Assembly: GCA_020698575.1 (NCBI GenBank)
Contig: CM036256.1
Coordinates: 13,345,908 to 13,409,907 of the forward strand
Length of the DNA: 64,000 nt
Source of the DNA: Bostrychus sinensis
Taxonomy: Eukaryota; Chordata; Actinopteri; Gobiiformes; Eleotridae
Reading direction: 5' to 3'
Part shown: positions 48,901-57,178 of the stretch, piece by piece
Layout: every line of letters begins with the position of its first letter
Numbering within the stretch: the stretch's first letter is position 1
Notes under the pieces: generated by a model
What the model was told of the DNA's origin: nothing
Database searches by the model: none
Seen by the model: only the letters and a program-made list of their open reading frames with translations
Program-made: the position numbers and the translations under genes

Positions 48901-51587
48901 TACAGAATATACAGATATGAACAAAACAATCTGTTAAAGTTATGTGTATTCATAAAATAATATAAAGAGACTGACTATACAGATGAACATGAACAGGAAC
49001 CAGATATGAATATGTACACTGAATGCTGAATGATAAATGGCATTTACAATAATGCAGAAATATAATAGATGCTAAAAAAGAATAAAAAAAAAAACAACCT
49101 GCAATAAGTCTGAAGTCTGTTTCAACTACAGAATATTAGTCATCACACCAACCTGCGCTGAAGTAAATGTGTTAGATTAATATCATGGAAAAGTGATTTT
49201 TTATTTTTTCAGAAGTAAAACACACATTAGATTACATTAAACAGGGTGAAATATTTAAAACATTTATTTATTTTAATTGTGGGGATGTAACAAGTACAGT
49301 ATTATATAGTATGTAATATTACAGTTTAAATAAAAGGTCCCCCACCTCCCAAACTGGGACCACAGCCTATTTAACAACACCCCCCACATTTGTTTTCATT
49401 GATTTAGTTTTTACCAGAACATTTTAAAAATATATCTTAAAATTATAAATTAAACACAAAAATACAACTAAAAAAGTAAATATAATTTTTTTCTTTCTGC
49501 TTGGTGCTGAGGAAAATTCCCAGTGTCTTTCCCAAACTCTGGCTTTACAAATCTCACTAAAAACCAGTACAAAACAAAAGACCAGTACAGAATATTTCAG
49601 TAATCATTAGTGAGTGCTTTCTGCTCTAGACCATGTAATTTTGATGCTAATTGTAGAGTAGGATTTTTTGGTCTGTTTTAAAAAGCTTCACTCTTATCAG
49701 TGATGCAGCGTTTTCTATTGTTCAATTGTTGCTTAAAAAAAAACAAACAAAAAAAAAAACAAAACATTTTGTTAAAAACGTAAAATGAACCATTTTTCCT
49801 CCTTTTTGTCCTCAGGGTTTTGTTGTTGCTGTCCTGTATTGTTTCCTGAATGGAGAGGTAAGATTTGTCTTTTTATAGACACTTGTACACAAACACAACA
49901 CAAACAGAGCAGAGGATGCAGATGCTACTGATGACGCTTTCACTCCTAACACAGAAAGTATGTCAACTGTTTTATTTAAGTCACAGCATACTTTCTTAAG
50001 TCAGGAGTATTGACAACATAAAATGCATTCATGTAGAAGCAGAAAACCTGTGAGGTCAATCTGTGAGGTGTATGTCTCGCAAACAAAATGTATTTACAAG
50101 GATTTTGTCATTGCACTGTAATTTGTTATCGTCATGCAGATCGTCAGGGAAACATTGCTCTAGTGTTCAATTTTGGACATACTTTCTCAAAAATTAAAAC
50201 TAAGTAGAATTAACCAAACTTAAATATTCACTTTTTTGTTGCATTGACACACAACAAAGACACCTCCATTTCTTTTTTTTTCTTTCTTTTTTTTTAAATA
50301 TATTTTCAACTTAAATTAGAATTAAATGCCATTCACATTAACTTGCAAAAAAACCTTTCATATTATCAAGTATTACTAAACTATATTGTACAAACCTTTT
50401 GTTGTGCATGGACCTTACGCATTTTGCATGAAGATAAAAATACTAACATTTCAATAATTTAAATGACTTGAGCATAAATCTCATATATATTTTCAAAGTT
50501 ACATATAATCTTCAACACTGAAAAAGCTACATACGTTTATGTTGCAATTAGGAAAACGACAGCAATGAGCTCAATTTAAAACCTTTCTATAAAATACTAT
50601 ACTATACTATACTATACTATAAAAGACTTTTAAGGCTTTTATTTTGACATCATTTTTAATATTGCTACAGTATACTCAGAAACTCACAACTGTTCACAAC
50701 AATGGGCCTCATTCATGAATATTCTCTTAGAAAAGTTACTTAAGTAGCCCGTCTAAGAACTGGTGAAGAGAACTCTACGTCAGATCCCAGATTCTTCTCA
50801 GTGGAGCACTTAACTCCAGAGACTCCACAAACACCGCGCTCCTCATAAACATAACATTTACATAGAACTGACTCTGTTTTAGGACAGGAAACGCCCTCTA
50901 AAGTCCATATATGGTCATAAGACAGGAGTGTGTTGATGTCTGTGTGCGGAGAGAGCACAGCAGTGTGGCCCTAGTCACCAGGAGGCGTCTCTCTTACAGG
51001 AGCTTCTACAGCAGCGATTAAAAATGTCACAAAAACACAGGTTTATTAAGAAGGGTTCATGAATGAGACCCATTAATAATTCTTTGTGAGTATTTATTTA
51101 TGTACAGTATGTATTGGATTGAGACTTTGCCTGGTCCTTCAGTGTTTTTGACCAGACTTCAGTTTTCTTCATACAAATAGTGTGTCCATTTATTTTGAAC
51201 AGCATGTGTATGTGTGACACAGAGATTAAAACATTCAGTTGTGATATATATTTAACCTGGACAAATGCATGATGTACGTGACGTAGATAGTCCGTGTGTG
51301 TTGTCTTTAGCAGTAGGTGATCTTCATGGAGCCCGTGCAGCTTATGGTACATTAAAATGACCTTGTGAAGTTTCTCCCTGAAGGTGCAGTCGGAGATCAA
51401 GAGGAAATGGCGCAGCTGGACGGTGAACCGGTACTTTGCTGTGGACCTGAAGCAGCAGAGGCACCCTTCGTTGGCGAGCAGCGGAGTGAACGGCGGCACT
51501 CAGCTGTCCATCCTGAGCAAGAGCAGCTCCCAGATCCGGATGTCCAGCCCCCTGGCCGAGAACGCCAACATCAGCCTGCCGACCTGA
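30911..51587 (+). CDS. adcyap1r1: PACAP receptor PAC1 (ADCYAP1R1), whole coding region, 13 constitutive exons plus hop
   Basis: Class B1 GPCR that binds PACAP (and VIP weakly) at the plasma membrane and signals through Gs/cAMP and Gq/PLC (family knowledge). Joining exons 30911-30952, 37597-37693, 43751-43861, 43943-44043, 44128-44225, 44534-44666, 45680-45833, 46110-46170, 46281-46350, 46430-46521, 48542-48671, 49816-49857 and 51384-51587 gives 1332 nt plus stop, 444 residues, with all phases consistent. Seen: signal peptide (1 to about 17); ectodomain with seven Cys (22, 31, 48, 57, 71, 92, 108) as in mammalian PAC1; sequons at N54, N91 and N113; TM1 near 122; GWGTP at 244-248; ICL3 KLQSP; TM7 GFVVAVLYCFLNGE; long basic tail ending SLPT. 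Mammalian null-form PAC1 is 468 aa; most of the difference is a missing 21-residue ectodomain insert. VPAC receptors are excluded by the ICL3 hop exon and the tail. Whether this is the teleost a or b copy cannot be told. Confidence 0.97.
31370..32175. repeat. Degenerate CTGGTTTAG tandem array in intron 2
   Basis: Same unit as in intron 1. Higher-order units of about 60-110 bp are visible around GACCCTGATTAGCACTAGTTTAG. Confidence 0.9.
32390..32590. other. GC-rich island with poly(A)-like end, unidentified
   Basis: About 150 bp of clearly higher GC than the intron around it, open on the reverse strand (32543-32304, 79 codons, MEEANVSEVEQMDRHLHGQL...). On the forward strand it is followed by AATAATAATAAAAG and A15. 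Could be a retroposed fragment; product not recognised. Confidence 0.3.
32948..33337. mobile_element. Non-autonomous element family T1, copy 1
   Basis: Ends ATGACCAGATGTCCCTATTT and TGATCACCCTA; interior AACTGGGACAGTCCCAGTTT and GTGAGTTCAAATGC. Second copy at 35588-35974. Confidence 0.75.
33752..33999 (-). pseudogene. Protein-like fragment, unidentified (possible FN3-like relic)
   Basis: The reverse frame is open from at least 33997 to 33752 and reads smoothly with balanced codon use: KVPFDVACRINPLTDNEYI, then TIAVSAVSGSEGQTP. The PLTDNEY...V.AVSGSEG pattern is reminiscent of the end of a fibronectin type III domain. No splice sites checked convincingly. May be a captured exon or retrocopy; could be chance. 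Confidence 0.3.
34002..34156. repeat. Second copy of the H2 hAT internal segment
   Basis: Nearly identical over about 155 bp to 29246-29399 (start AACTAGTTATCTGGCCCGTG, end AGTGACTGAAGCAGCAAAA), but without the CAGGGGTGGTT ends. Confidence 0.9.
34317..34460 (+). mobile_element. SINE-like repeat, family S3
   Basis: CCCGGATAAATGTAGAGGGT, GACGGGCATCCGGTGTAAAA, GTGGCGACCCCAGATGAGA and an AGAAGAAGAA tail. Best-preserved copy of S3 in the window. Confidence 0.7.
35504..35575. repeat. 28-bp inverted repeat (hairpin)
   Basis: GTTTCTATGGACTGGGG... at 35504-35531 pairs with ...CCCCAGTCCATAGAAAC at 35548-35575, three mismatches, 16-nt loop. CCTATGTTCCCCAGTCC recurs near 13387-13403, suggesting a repeat family. 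Confidence 0.85.
35588..35974. mobile_element. Non-autonomous element family T1, copy 2
   Basis: TAGGTTGACCAGACATCCCT start and AATCTGGTCACCCTAA end are inverted repeats; interior matches 32948-33337. Confidence 0.8.
36000..37580. other. Intron 2, no exon seen
   Basis: AT-rich intron; a small reverse TTTAG-type array at 37085-37190 (GGACTAAACC, GGACTTAAAC). Confidence 0.4.
37597..37693 (+). CDS. adcyap1r1: PAC1 coding exon 3: N-terminal helix of the ectodomain
   Basis: Acceptor CTTCCAG, donor TTAG|GTTTGT. Residues 15-46 plus one base, containing CIIKREHEKC, the counterpart of the mammalian PAC1 C(x6)C N-terminal helix; the second Cys is a PAC1 peculiarity. The tail of the exon is acidic (DDLDL). 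Confidence 0.93.
38329..38828. mobile_element. Non-autonomous hAT-like element, family H1, copy 2
   Basis: Ends CAGGGGTTCCCAACC and GGTTGGGAAACACTG, 500 bp, flanked by GTCTAAAT and ATCTAAAT (8 bp, 7 matching). AT-rich core without a frame. Confidence 0.9.
39090..39510. other. Repeat-poor stretch in intron 3, possible conserved non-coding DNA
   Basis: No repeats recognised; contains TTATAATTGGGC, CATAATGATTTGC, GCAGTAATCAC. Candidate enhancer only by composition and contrast with its repeat-filled flanks. Confidence 0.3.
39655..40530. repeat. GTCCAAGTCCGAGTTATTGT minisatellite in intron 3
   Basis: Units of about 18-21 bp (GTCAGAGTCCAAGTCCGAGT and TTATTGTCCAAAA) organised in longer units, one of about 76 bp repeated back to back near 39960-40110. 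It gives a 103-codon chance frame of QVQVNVLKSKLLSKSQ repeats. Confidence 0.9.
40560..42280. other. Intron 3, no exon seen
   Basis: 40740-41200 is repeat-poor; 41455-41530 is (ATA)-rich. No acceptor/donor pair with a receptor-like frame. Confidence 0.35.
42291..42773. mobile_element. hAT-like element, family H1, copy 3, core replaced by TTTAG array
   Basis: Ends CAGTGGTTCCCAACTTTTTT and GGTTGGGAAACACTG, flanked by ATTTAGAT and ATGTAGAT (7 of 8). Between 42334 and 42720 lies a CTGGTTTAGAC tandem array instead of the AT-rich core of copies 1, 2 and 4. Confidence 0.9.
42822..43098 (+). mobile_element. tRNA-derived SINE, family S1, full-length copy
   Basis: Head GTAGCTCAGTAGGTAGAG, body GTTGTGTCCTTGGGCAATAC and GTCTCTGTCAGTCTGTCCCA, tail AGCGCTATAAGACCAATGCA then TTATTATG. 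Polymerase III A-box-like sequence visible; B-box degenerate. Confidence 0.9.
43384..43700 (+). mobile_element. SINE S3 copy followed by SINE S2 fragment
   Basis: CCAAACCTGGATAAATGGAG and GTGGTGACACCAGAAGGGG (S3, to 43512), then GGTTCAATTCCTGG and TGGAATTTACACATCCTCCC (S2). It ends within 50 nt of exon 4. Confidence 0.6.
43751..43861 (+). CDS. adcyap1r1: PAC1 coding exon 4: ectodomain core
   Basis: Residues 47-83. Contains CPWMWDNLTCW and VNCPELF, the class B ectodomain signature, with the conserved Asp of the WDN motif and the N54 sequon. Ends GAT G|GTGAGT, phase 1. The following intron is only 81 nt. Confidence 0.97.
43943..44043 (+). CDS. adcyap1r1: PAC1 coding exon 5: end of ectodomain
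   Basis: Residues 84-117, including SRNCTEYGWSEPYPHY, the invariant C-terminal half of the hormone-receptor domain with its last two Cys. Phase 0 end; the following intron is 84 nt. It joins directly to exon 4 without the 21-residue segment found in mammals. Confidence 0.97.
44128..44225 (+). CDS. adcyap1r1: PAC1 coding exon 6: stalk and TM1
   Basis: Residues 118-149 plus two bases. VKALYTVGYSTSLVSL is typical PAC1 TM1, and the exon ends at the ILCRFR intracellular turn. Acceptor CCCCTACAG, donor AG|GTGAGG. Confidence 0.97.
44534..44666 (+). CDS. adcyap1r1: PAC1 coding exon 7: ICL1, TM2 and ECL1
   Basis: Residues 151-194: KLHCTRNFIHMNLFVSF then LRAISVFIKD, the TM2 signature of the secretin family. 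The donor is the less usual ACA|GTCAGT, chosen because it alone keeps the frame into exon 8. Intron 7 (1,013 nt) follows and carries regulatory candidates. Confidence 0.96.
45010..45190. promoter_or_regulatory. Candidate intronic enhancer in intron 7 (homeodomain/POU-type words)
   Basis: No repeat recognised. Dense AT-rich factor words: AGCTAATTAGCTATGCTAAT at 45124-45143 and ATGATCATTAGCATATCAAT near 45176-45195. Function inferred only from motif density. Confidence 0.35.
45240..45315. promoter_or_regulatory. GC box, inverted CCAAT box and CRE cluster in intron 7
   Basis: GGGCGG at 45245-45250, GATTGGCTG (NF-Y-type, ATTGG at 45275-45279) and the perfect CRE TGACGTCA at 45303-45310 lie within 66 bp. 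The spacing resembles cAMP-responsive promoters. No transcript evidence; it may be a repeat fragment. Confidence 0.4.
45680..45833 (+). CDS. adcyap1r1: PAC1 coding exon 8: TM3, ICL2 and start of TM4
   Basis: Residues 195-245. C197 is the TM3 disulfide Cys; NYFWLFIEGLYLFTLL is the class B TM3 core; FPERRYFYWY forms ICL2. Ends GGA TGG G|GTGAGT, phase 1. Confidence 0.98.
46110..46170 (+). CDS. adcyap1r1: PAC1 coding exon 9: TM4
   Basis: 61 nt, residues 246-265, beginning GTPTICVTVW of TM4 and ending before the ECL2 Cys. The codon for G246 is split with exon 8, and that for G266 is split with exon 10. Confidence 0.97.
46281..46350 (+). CDS. adcyap1r1: PAC1 coding exon 10: ECL2 and start of TM5
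   Basis: 70 nt. GCWDTNEHTALWWVIKGP is ECL2, including the Cys that pairs with TM3, then the start of TM5. Acceptor CACGCAG, donor ATG|GTACGA. The next intron is 79 nt. Confidence 0.97.
46430..46521 (+). CDS. adcyap1r1: PAC1 coding exon 11: TM5 and ICL3
   Basis: 92 nt, residues 290-319 plus two bases of L320. FVLFIGIIIILVQKLQSPD gives TM5 and the G-protein-contacting start of ICL3. The donor CT|GTAAGT is where the optional hop exon joins. Confidence 0.97.
46990..47073 (+). CDS. adcyap1r1: Alternative 'hop' cassette exon of PAC1 (ICL3 insert)
   Basis: 84 nt, in frame between exons 11 and 12 (one base completes L320, and the last two bases, CT, recreate the split codon). It encodes 28 residues rich in Cys, starting SCAQKCF and ending CRMSELSTITL, the recognisable end of the mammalian hop insert. 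The acceptor is a tandem TAG|CAG|C: using 46990 gives the 84-nt hop1, using 46993 gives the 81-nt hop2 lacking one Ser, as described in rat. Donor CT|GTAAGT. In mammals hop forms change PLC coupling. A GCATG (RBFOX core) lies about 20 nt downstream. Inclusion level cannot be judged from sequence. Confidence 0.93.
47380..47660. other. Repeat-poor, TAAT-rich stretch after the hop exon
   Basis: CATAATGATTATTCATAAT and a (CTAATG) run at 47503-47522, flanked by non-repetitive DNA. Possible enhancer or splicing-control region. Confidence 0.3.
48542..48671 (+). CDS. adcyap1r1: PAC1 coding exon 12: TM6 and ECL3
   Basis: 130 nt. RLARSTLLLIPLFGIHY is the TM6 signature, followed by VFAFSPEDVSKRERLVFEL and GLGSFQ into TM7. 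Acceptor TTCACAG, donor CAG|GTACCA, phase 0 at its end. Confidence 0.98.
48715..49100. mobile_element. Fish interspersed repeat (CAGAATCAGAATAG)
   Basis: ATCAGAATCAGAATAGTTTTTATTG followed by AATTTGCTTTGGACCTTGGTG and AT-rich DNA resembles a common fish retroelement tail. Boundaries uncertain. Confidence 0.45.
49816..49857 (+). CDS. adcyap1r1: PAC1 coding exon 13: TM7 end and helix 8 start
   Basis: 42 nt, 14 residues, GFVVAVLYCFLNGE. It is the same size and phase as the penultimate exon of the receptor on the other strand (63755-63796). Confidence 0.98.
50701..51074. mobile_element. MITE with 19-bp inverted ends in intron 13
   Basis: AATGGGCCTCATTCATGAA at the left and TTCATGAATGAGACCCATT at the right pair at 18 of 19 positions; 374 bp, interior GC-richer than the intron, no meaningful frame. 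Confidence 0.85.
51384..51587 (+). CDS. adcyap1r1: PAC1 coding exon 14: helix 8 and C-terminal tail, stop
   Basis: Starts VQSEIKRKWRSW, then NRYFAVD, HPSLASSGVNGG and a Ser-rich LSILSKSSSQIRMSS stretch, closely matching the mammalian PAC1 tail. Ends ISLPT and TGA at 51585-51587. The coding sequence is markedly GC-richer than its flanks. Confidence 0.97.
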   Translation: MQSEIKRKWRSWTVNRYFAVDLKQQRHPSLASSGVNGGTQLSILSKSSSQIRMSSPLAENANISLPT

Positions 51588-51751
51588 GCGCCTGAAGGGT
51601 CCCATAGGTGCCCATGCTCTGCCACAGTGACCAGACTTCGACACACCAATGTGGCCCCTAAAAATCTTTCTTTAGAAATTACAGTATTAACAATCACTTG
51701 CACTTTTTTAAAGACGCACAACTACCTTTGGCATTTATTTTATTTGACCAG

Positions 51752-51957
51752 AGGGGGAGGAAAGTACTCAAGTAAAAATACGGTTCCTTCAAAAATAATA
51801 TTACTCACATAGAAGGAAAAGTACTTAACACAATTATTACTTGAGTAAATGTTTAAAATGACTTAAGTAGAAAGTACATTTGAATGTTTTTGCATCTCAA
51901 GTGATAATATGTTCAAGGAGAAGTACATGATTAAAAGTATCTTGTACTTTCCACCTC
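51752..51957. mobile_element. Repeat family ACTTGAGTAAA in the PAC1 3' UTR
   Basis: GAGGAAAGTACTCAAGTAAA at the left and AAAGTATCTTGTACTTTCCA then CCTCTGC at the right; matches 2855-3058 and 62290-62455. Confidence 0.6.
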
Positions 51958-52902
51958 TGCAACTACTTCTAGTTGTGTTGTCAGCTCTTAAAACAGGTTC
52001 AACAAAATAAGCACTTCTTCAATTTTTTTAACAACTGCCAAATTTTACAAACTTTTCAATTATTTCTGATTTCTTTGCTATATTTTAGACAGCAATTTGC
52101 TGCTTGAAAAATTCAAATTTGGGGGTCACGTTGGCTGTTGATGTGTAAAAAAGAACAAAAACTATTGTGTGCTTCAAGTGCCATGCAGGTTTGCCAGTCT
52201 GGATCCAATCTTACAATATTTAGTCCAAAGTGAAATTTCAACCAAACATTTCGCCTTTCGCTTGTACAAACGCTCACATCTTACTTCAGTTTGATCTTTT
52301 TTACAATCAGCCGTAAGTACAAAGTATGTCAAAAAAAAAAAAAAAAAAAAGATATATCAAAAAACACGACTTTGTAAATAGTGACTTTTTTGTGTCTAGA
52401 TCAGAAACGTTTTGTTGTTAATTTATGATTTTTACATAACACAGTATTGTAACGACCTTTTCGACAAAAAAAGGGAAACTGGAGCCCAAATCTGTAGATC
52501 TCATCCTTGATATAACTTGAGGAGCCAGAAAATCCTGCCCTTATTTGAGCTGTTTATTTAAAACAGATCAGTATTTTTGAGAACTTAGTGCCAATATGAA
52601 GAAGTACAGGAGAAGAGTTCATGCTTTTAGGAAACGTTATCCTCAAAAATCAGCCATTTAATTTTTCAGTGCCATAAATTTTGGAAAATGAAGAAATGAG
52701 AAGTTCAAACGTGTCATCTTCTACACTCATAATCCAAAGTGCCTAGTCTGTCACAACAAGCTCTTACTCTTTTTGTTTCCAATCAACAAACACGGCGCCA
52801 TTTCCTTTGAAGAATGTACAGAAATATTACTGTGCTTTATCGTGAATTAATTTAGCTTAGAAACTTAATTTTTCTTGTGGTTTCTTGTGTTACATTTTCT
52901 TC

Positions 52903-53304
52903 TACAACCCCAGTTACAAAACAAGTCGGGACGCTGTGTAAAATGTAAATTAGAAAAAAATGTGATGGTTTAAAAATCTCATTAAGGCCATGTTGCTTAA
53001 GATCCTGAATATTAAAATGTTGCCAGTTAACATAATTAGTTGCAAAATTTTTATTATTTTTATAGTAAAACTTTTTCTGCCTTTTTGTTGCCTTGTCCAA
53101 ATTTTTTTGAGATGTGTTGCTGCCATTCAATTCAAAAGGGCCGTTTATTTTTTTCATGAAATTGTAAAATATCTCCACGCCTTAAGTTATTCTTTCTGTT
53201 TTATTGTTAATAAAATATGGTTTTATAAGATTTGCAGATCATTACTTTATGTTTTGATTTTACACAGCGTCCAAACTTTTTTTTTCTTTTTAATTGGGTT
53301 TGTA
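52903..53304. mobile_element. DNA-transposon MITE (TACAACCCC ends)
   Basis: Left TACAACCCCAGTTACAAAAC, CGGGACGCTGTGTAAAATGT; right TTTACACAGCGTCCAAAC and AATTGGGTTTGTA are inverted. A very widespread fish element. It supplies an AATAAA near 53209 that could act as a cryptic poly(A) signal. Confidence 0.85.
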
Positions 53305-53629
53305 TTTCCTTACATTTCCTTCTTTAATGCGTCTCGACTGCTGCTGTACCGCTCTACTTTTATTGTGATTGCTGAATAGTTCATTTTTCGAATGGTGAAG
53401 TTCAAGTTACAAACATTAAGGCTCCCAAAAAAAGTGGACACAAAGAGCTTTAATGTTTCAGCTTTTGACAATCGCAAAGTGTTGCTAATTTTACCTTTTT
53501 TTTTTTTGTTTGTTCTTTATCTGTGAAGCTAAAATGGTGGGTGGTCACATTAAGGCAAGACACTACAGGTGAATATGGAAAAAGATTGAATTAGGCATGG
53601 TCTACTGACTTTCTTTTGGCTTTTTTCCT

Positions 53630-53735
53630 TCTGAGGTCAGCAAATCATCTTCCTCTGAATTTTGCCAAATGTCTTTCCTGATGCAACTCTTTCCATTTAT
53701 CCAGGCTTGGGACCAGCACAAAGGGTACAACGGCT
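53630..53735 (-). mobile_element. SINE-like fragment, family S3
   Basis: AGGTCAGCAAATCATCTTCC, TGTCTTTCCTGATGCAACTC, TTTATCCAGGCTTGGGACC; near-duplicate of 340-505. Confidence 0.6.
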
Positions 53736-53739
53736 GGAT

Positions 53740-55560
53740 ATGTAGGCTTGAATTTGCAAACCTCAAGTCTGTTTATTGGATGGAGCCAGTTTTAAAAATT
53801 CTTGGTTAATTTTATTGACATTTTTACAGAGAATTTACAAATCCTTCTGTAAAAGCTTTCAAAACATAATATAATTGAGTTTAAGACTGGAAAAATTGGT
53901 GTTGAGTGTGGGGAAAGCTATTTTTATCAAAACATCCATTGACATTATATTCCAGGTGGAAATTTATAGAAACAAGTTGACAAAGTGTAATGATATAAAC
54001 ACTATAATGTGTAATTTGGACTTCATTTTAGTGTGAAAGCTTATATTAAGAGCCTATAATCTCAAAACTGAAATAACAATGTTTATCCCTGTAGTGTCAC
54101 GCCATAAATATGACAAACACGTGAACAAAAGTATTACTAACTTTTGTACTCATCACAGTGAATACCAGAATGTAGTATTATTTATTTTCTGCAAAACATG
54201 TGAAATGACTCTGTGTACATATCTTTTTATGTGTAATCTTGATATTTATATGACTGATAATATGTGAACTCATTACATACGTTGATACATCTCTGCGTCA
54301 AAGTGCCATACGTCTATTGCCATAAGTCTTATCGTCATATTTTGAGGCGTCCGTTGCTGCCGAGAAAGATAATGATATTTACAGTACCGCGCAAAAGATT
54401 TAGAGAGATGTGCTTTAATAAATACAGGGTTTTTTGTTGTTGTTTTTGTTGTTTTTAACTTCAGGATAGGTCAGTAATAGACCAATTTTGATTATTTTAG
54501 TGTGGAGGTCACTCTTTAGATCTAGGAGTGTTTTTAAGGGATGCTGTACTATTTTTAGATACAATAACGGAGATATTTAGGGTTTTGTAGCTCAATAGAA
54601 AAAGCATTTACCGCTCTGAGTACTTCTAGTTTTGATTTTTATTCCTGCACATTGATACATCTTTCTTTGTTCATTCTTAAAAACCTTTTGCGTGGTACTG
54701 TATATGAATCTACTCGGTTTGCCTCAGACCAAAAGACTGGTGCGAGGTGTAAAAAGGGTATTTTCTTTTACTGAAGAAGAAGTTTAAAATATTGATAAAA
54801 CACATGTTTGTATGCTAAGCTAAGCTACTGCTGCTGCTGCTTCTGTTTTACTATCACCAGCTGTCACTCTGAGCATAAAGGGCTCAGAAAGAAACGACCA
54901 TGTCTCAAAGCTGTTACTGTCTGAAAGAGAATGATGGGGAAACTCCTACACAGTGTGAACACGTCTGTGCTGTATATTTATCGACCACCAGATGGCAGTG
55001 TTGCAAAGTAATACATTTGCAGCACTGGGTAAAGGGAGAATATGCAGGATTCGCAGCTAATTATGGATTTTGAGCAAACTATAGCTGATTGTTACTTTCT
55101 TCGGACCTTGGGACCTTGTGATTAATCTTGGGATTTCTTGTCGGGACCCATAATTTACATACAGTATGTTTACAAGCTAACAACAATGTAACCTCATCGT
55201 AAACAAATTTTAGTGTCACATAGCATCATAACAAAAGGTTAAAAACAAGTGATCTGGACCTTTTGTTGCGATTCAATCATCCTGGATATGCATATCAAAA
55301 GTATATTTTTCCACAATTTTCTTGAGAATCCAGGCTCTAGATGTATAAAAATGTGTCAATGTTATTTTTGCTGTTTATGAAAATCCTGCATCTTGTCCCT
55401 TTAAGATTTCTGTAGAAAACACTGGTTGACTTTTATTTTTAAATTGTGTAAAAAAGGGAACAGAGGCACTTGCAGTGTATGCCACATTACTGACATGGCT
55501 TATTTTTCCAAACAACATGTTTAAGATATTACCACCATGTGTGCAATATTATAAACTACT
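53740..55560. other. Middle of the candidate 3' UTR
   Basis: AT-rich, little recognised repeat. A short CTG run at 54826-54841. No ORF of interest. Confidence 0.35.
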
Positions 55561-55561
55561 A

Positions 55562-56550
55562 ACACTGATCAGGCAGAACATTATGACCACTGACGGGTCA
55601 CAGTTTTCATTGTGACACACAGCAGGAAAAATGGGCAAGCACAAGGATTTGATTAAGTTTGAAAAGGACTAGACCAGTAGTTCCCAACATTTTTTGTCTT
55701 GCGTATCCCCCAGGCTTTTTTGTGTTCAACCCCTCACATGTGTGGGCAATTCTTCAAAAAGTGATCATAAAAACAACATTGTGCCATTTTTTTATTTTTT
55801 TTTCCCCTAGCAAACCCCATCACACATTACTGTTATACAAAGACTATGTGCTTTCTTTTTTTAAAATCCTGCATTTTTTTCTTCTAAATGTCAAATTCAT
55901 GATAACAATGAAATAAATAATCTGCTTACCTTTAAAATAAAATATGAAATGAAAATATATAATTATTTATAATATACGATTACTTATTTTATTGTATATT
56001 AAATGTTCAGAAAGCTTTCATAATCAATTTTTCATGAAGAAAACAGTTTTAATCTTTTGAATAACTCCTCTTAAAATATAAATATAAATAAATATAAATA
56101 TAAATATAATATATAATAATACCTAAAAATATGTCACAATATATAATCTTTTTAAGCAGTTTTAACTCCTTACTGGTCATTGAGAAACTTGAGCTTGTTT
56201 TTTTATATAACTTTCAATGTTCAGTTTGAAAAGATTGCAAATTTTTTTTTTTAGATCCTGGAAATAAATTATGAAATATGTCCACGTACCCCCTGCAAAG
56301 TGCTCGCGTACCCCTCGGGGTCCCTGTACCCCTGGTTGGGAAACACTAGACTATGGGACTGGGTTTAGAGCCAAAACTGCAGCTCTTGTTGGGTTGTTCT
56401 TGGTCTGAAGGGGTCTGGATCTAACAAAAATAGTCCAAGGAAGGAACAGTGATGAGGAGCGAAGGAAAAGTTAACCCTGGTTTTAACAGAAAGGTGTCAG
56501 GTCACTGTTTATTTGTTGCAGGTGGTCATTATGTTATGCCTGAACAGTGT
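55562..56550 (+). mobile_element. Tc1-like transposon relic
   Basis: Ends ACACTGATCAGGCAGAACAT and ATGTTATGCCTGAACAGTGT are inverted. Transposase-type DNA CACAAGGATTTGATTAAGTT before and CCAAAACTGCAGCTCTTGTT, AGTCCAAGGAAGGAACAGTG after an inserted hAT element. Non-functional. Confidence 0.85.
55675..56348. mobile_element. hAT-like element, family H1, copy 4, nested in the Tc1 relic
   Basis: Begins CAGTAGTTCCCAACATTTTT and ends CCCCTGGTTGGGAAACACTA; ACTAGAC occurs at both junctions. AT-rich core with TATAAATA runs. Confidence 0.9.
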
Positions 56551-56834
56551 GTGTCGAAACCAACTGTGAACTGATTTAAGACATTTACAAGAAGGAAACT
56601 ACTACTACTAAGCTCTATTTAAAAACATTGCATTAAGTTATTTTACATTTAAAGCATCATTTTGTGGAGGTCCTTGTGCCTATCGAGTGTGGAGCGAGTG
56701 TGCAACTTCTACTGAATTTGAATTTCTGAATGTATACTGTTGTTGCTCAGCTTCTCTTAAATGTTGCCTGCTATATTGATAATAATTGCCATGGTGTACA
56801 AATGATGTCTTTTTCTTGAGCATACAGTATATCC

Positions 56835-56840
56835 AATAAA
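56835..56840 (+). terminator. Candidate poly(A) signal 1
   Basis: AATAAA in ATCCAATAAAGTG, followed within 20-40 nt by T/G-rich sequence. Plausible proximal end for the PAC1 transcript. Confidence 0.35.
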
Positions 56841-57172
56841 GTGTATACGTATATTTTGGCACACAGGTGGACCTCTCTAAAGATAATGTAAATGTTTGTG
56901 ATAGTGTTTTTGTACGTTCATGCTTACGGAGTGGTCACTTGTGTCTCTGTAAAATGGGATTCGCCAATACTTATGTGAGCGTGAGAGCCGGAGTGAGTGT
57001 ATTATTAAGTATGCATGTGTATGTAAAAAAAAAAAAAAAGAAAAAAAAAAGCAGGAAGTAACTTAATATAAAAAAGTGTCATTGACTTTTTGTTCTACCT
57101 GTGACAGTGTCATGTGTAAAATGCATTGTTGTGTCCACTTTCATGTCCAGGTTGTGTACTTTTGACTGCAAA

Positions 57173-57178
57173 AATAAA
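57173..57178 (+). terminator. Candidate poly(A) signal 2
   Basis: AATAAA in CAAAAATAAAGC, followed by TGTGGTAAG and, 20-40 nt on, TTCTTTGTTTC. Plausible distal end for the PAC1 transcript; the ACT trinucleotide tract starts about 140 nt further on. Confidence 0.4.

Noticed and set aside
51342..51644. Reverse ORFs opposite the last PAC1 exon
   Set aside because: Antisense shadow of a GC-rich coding exon.
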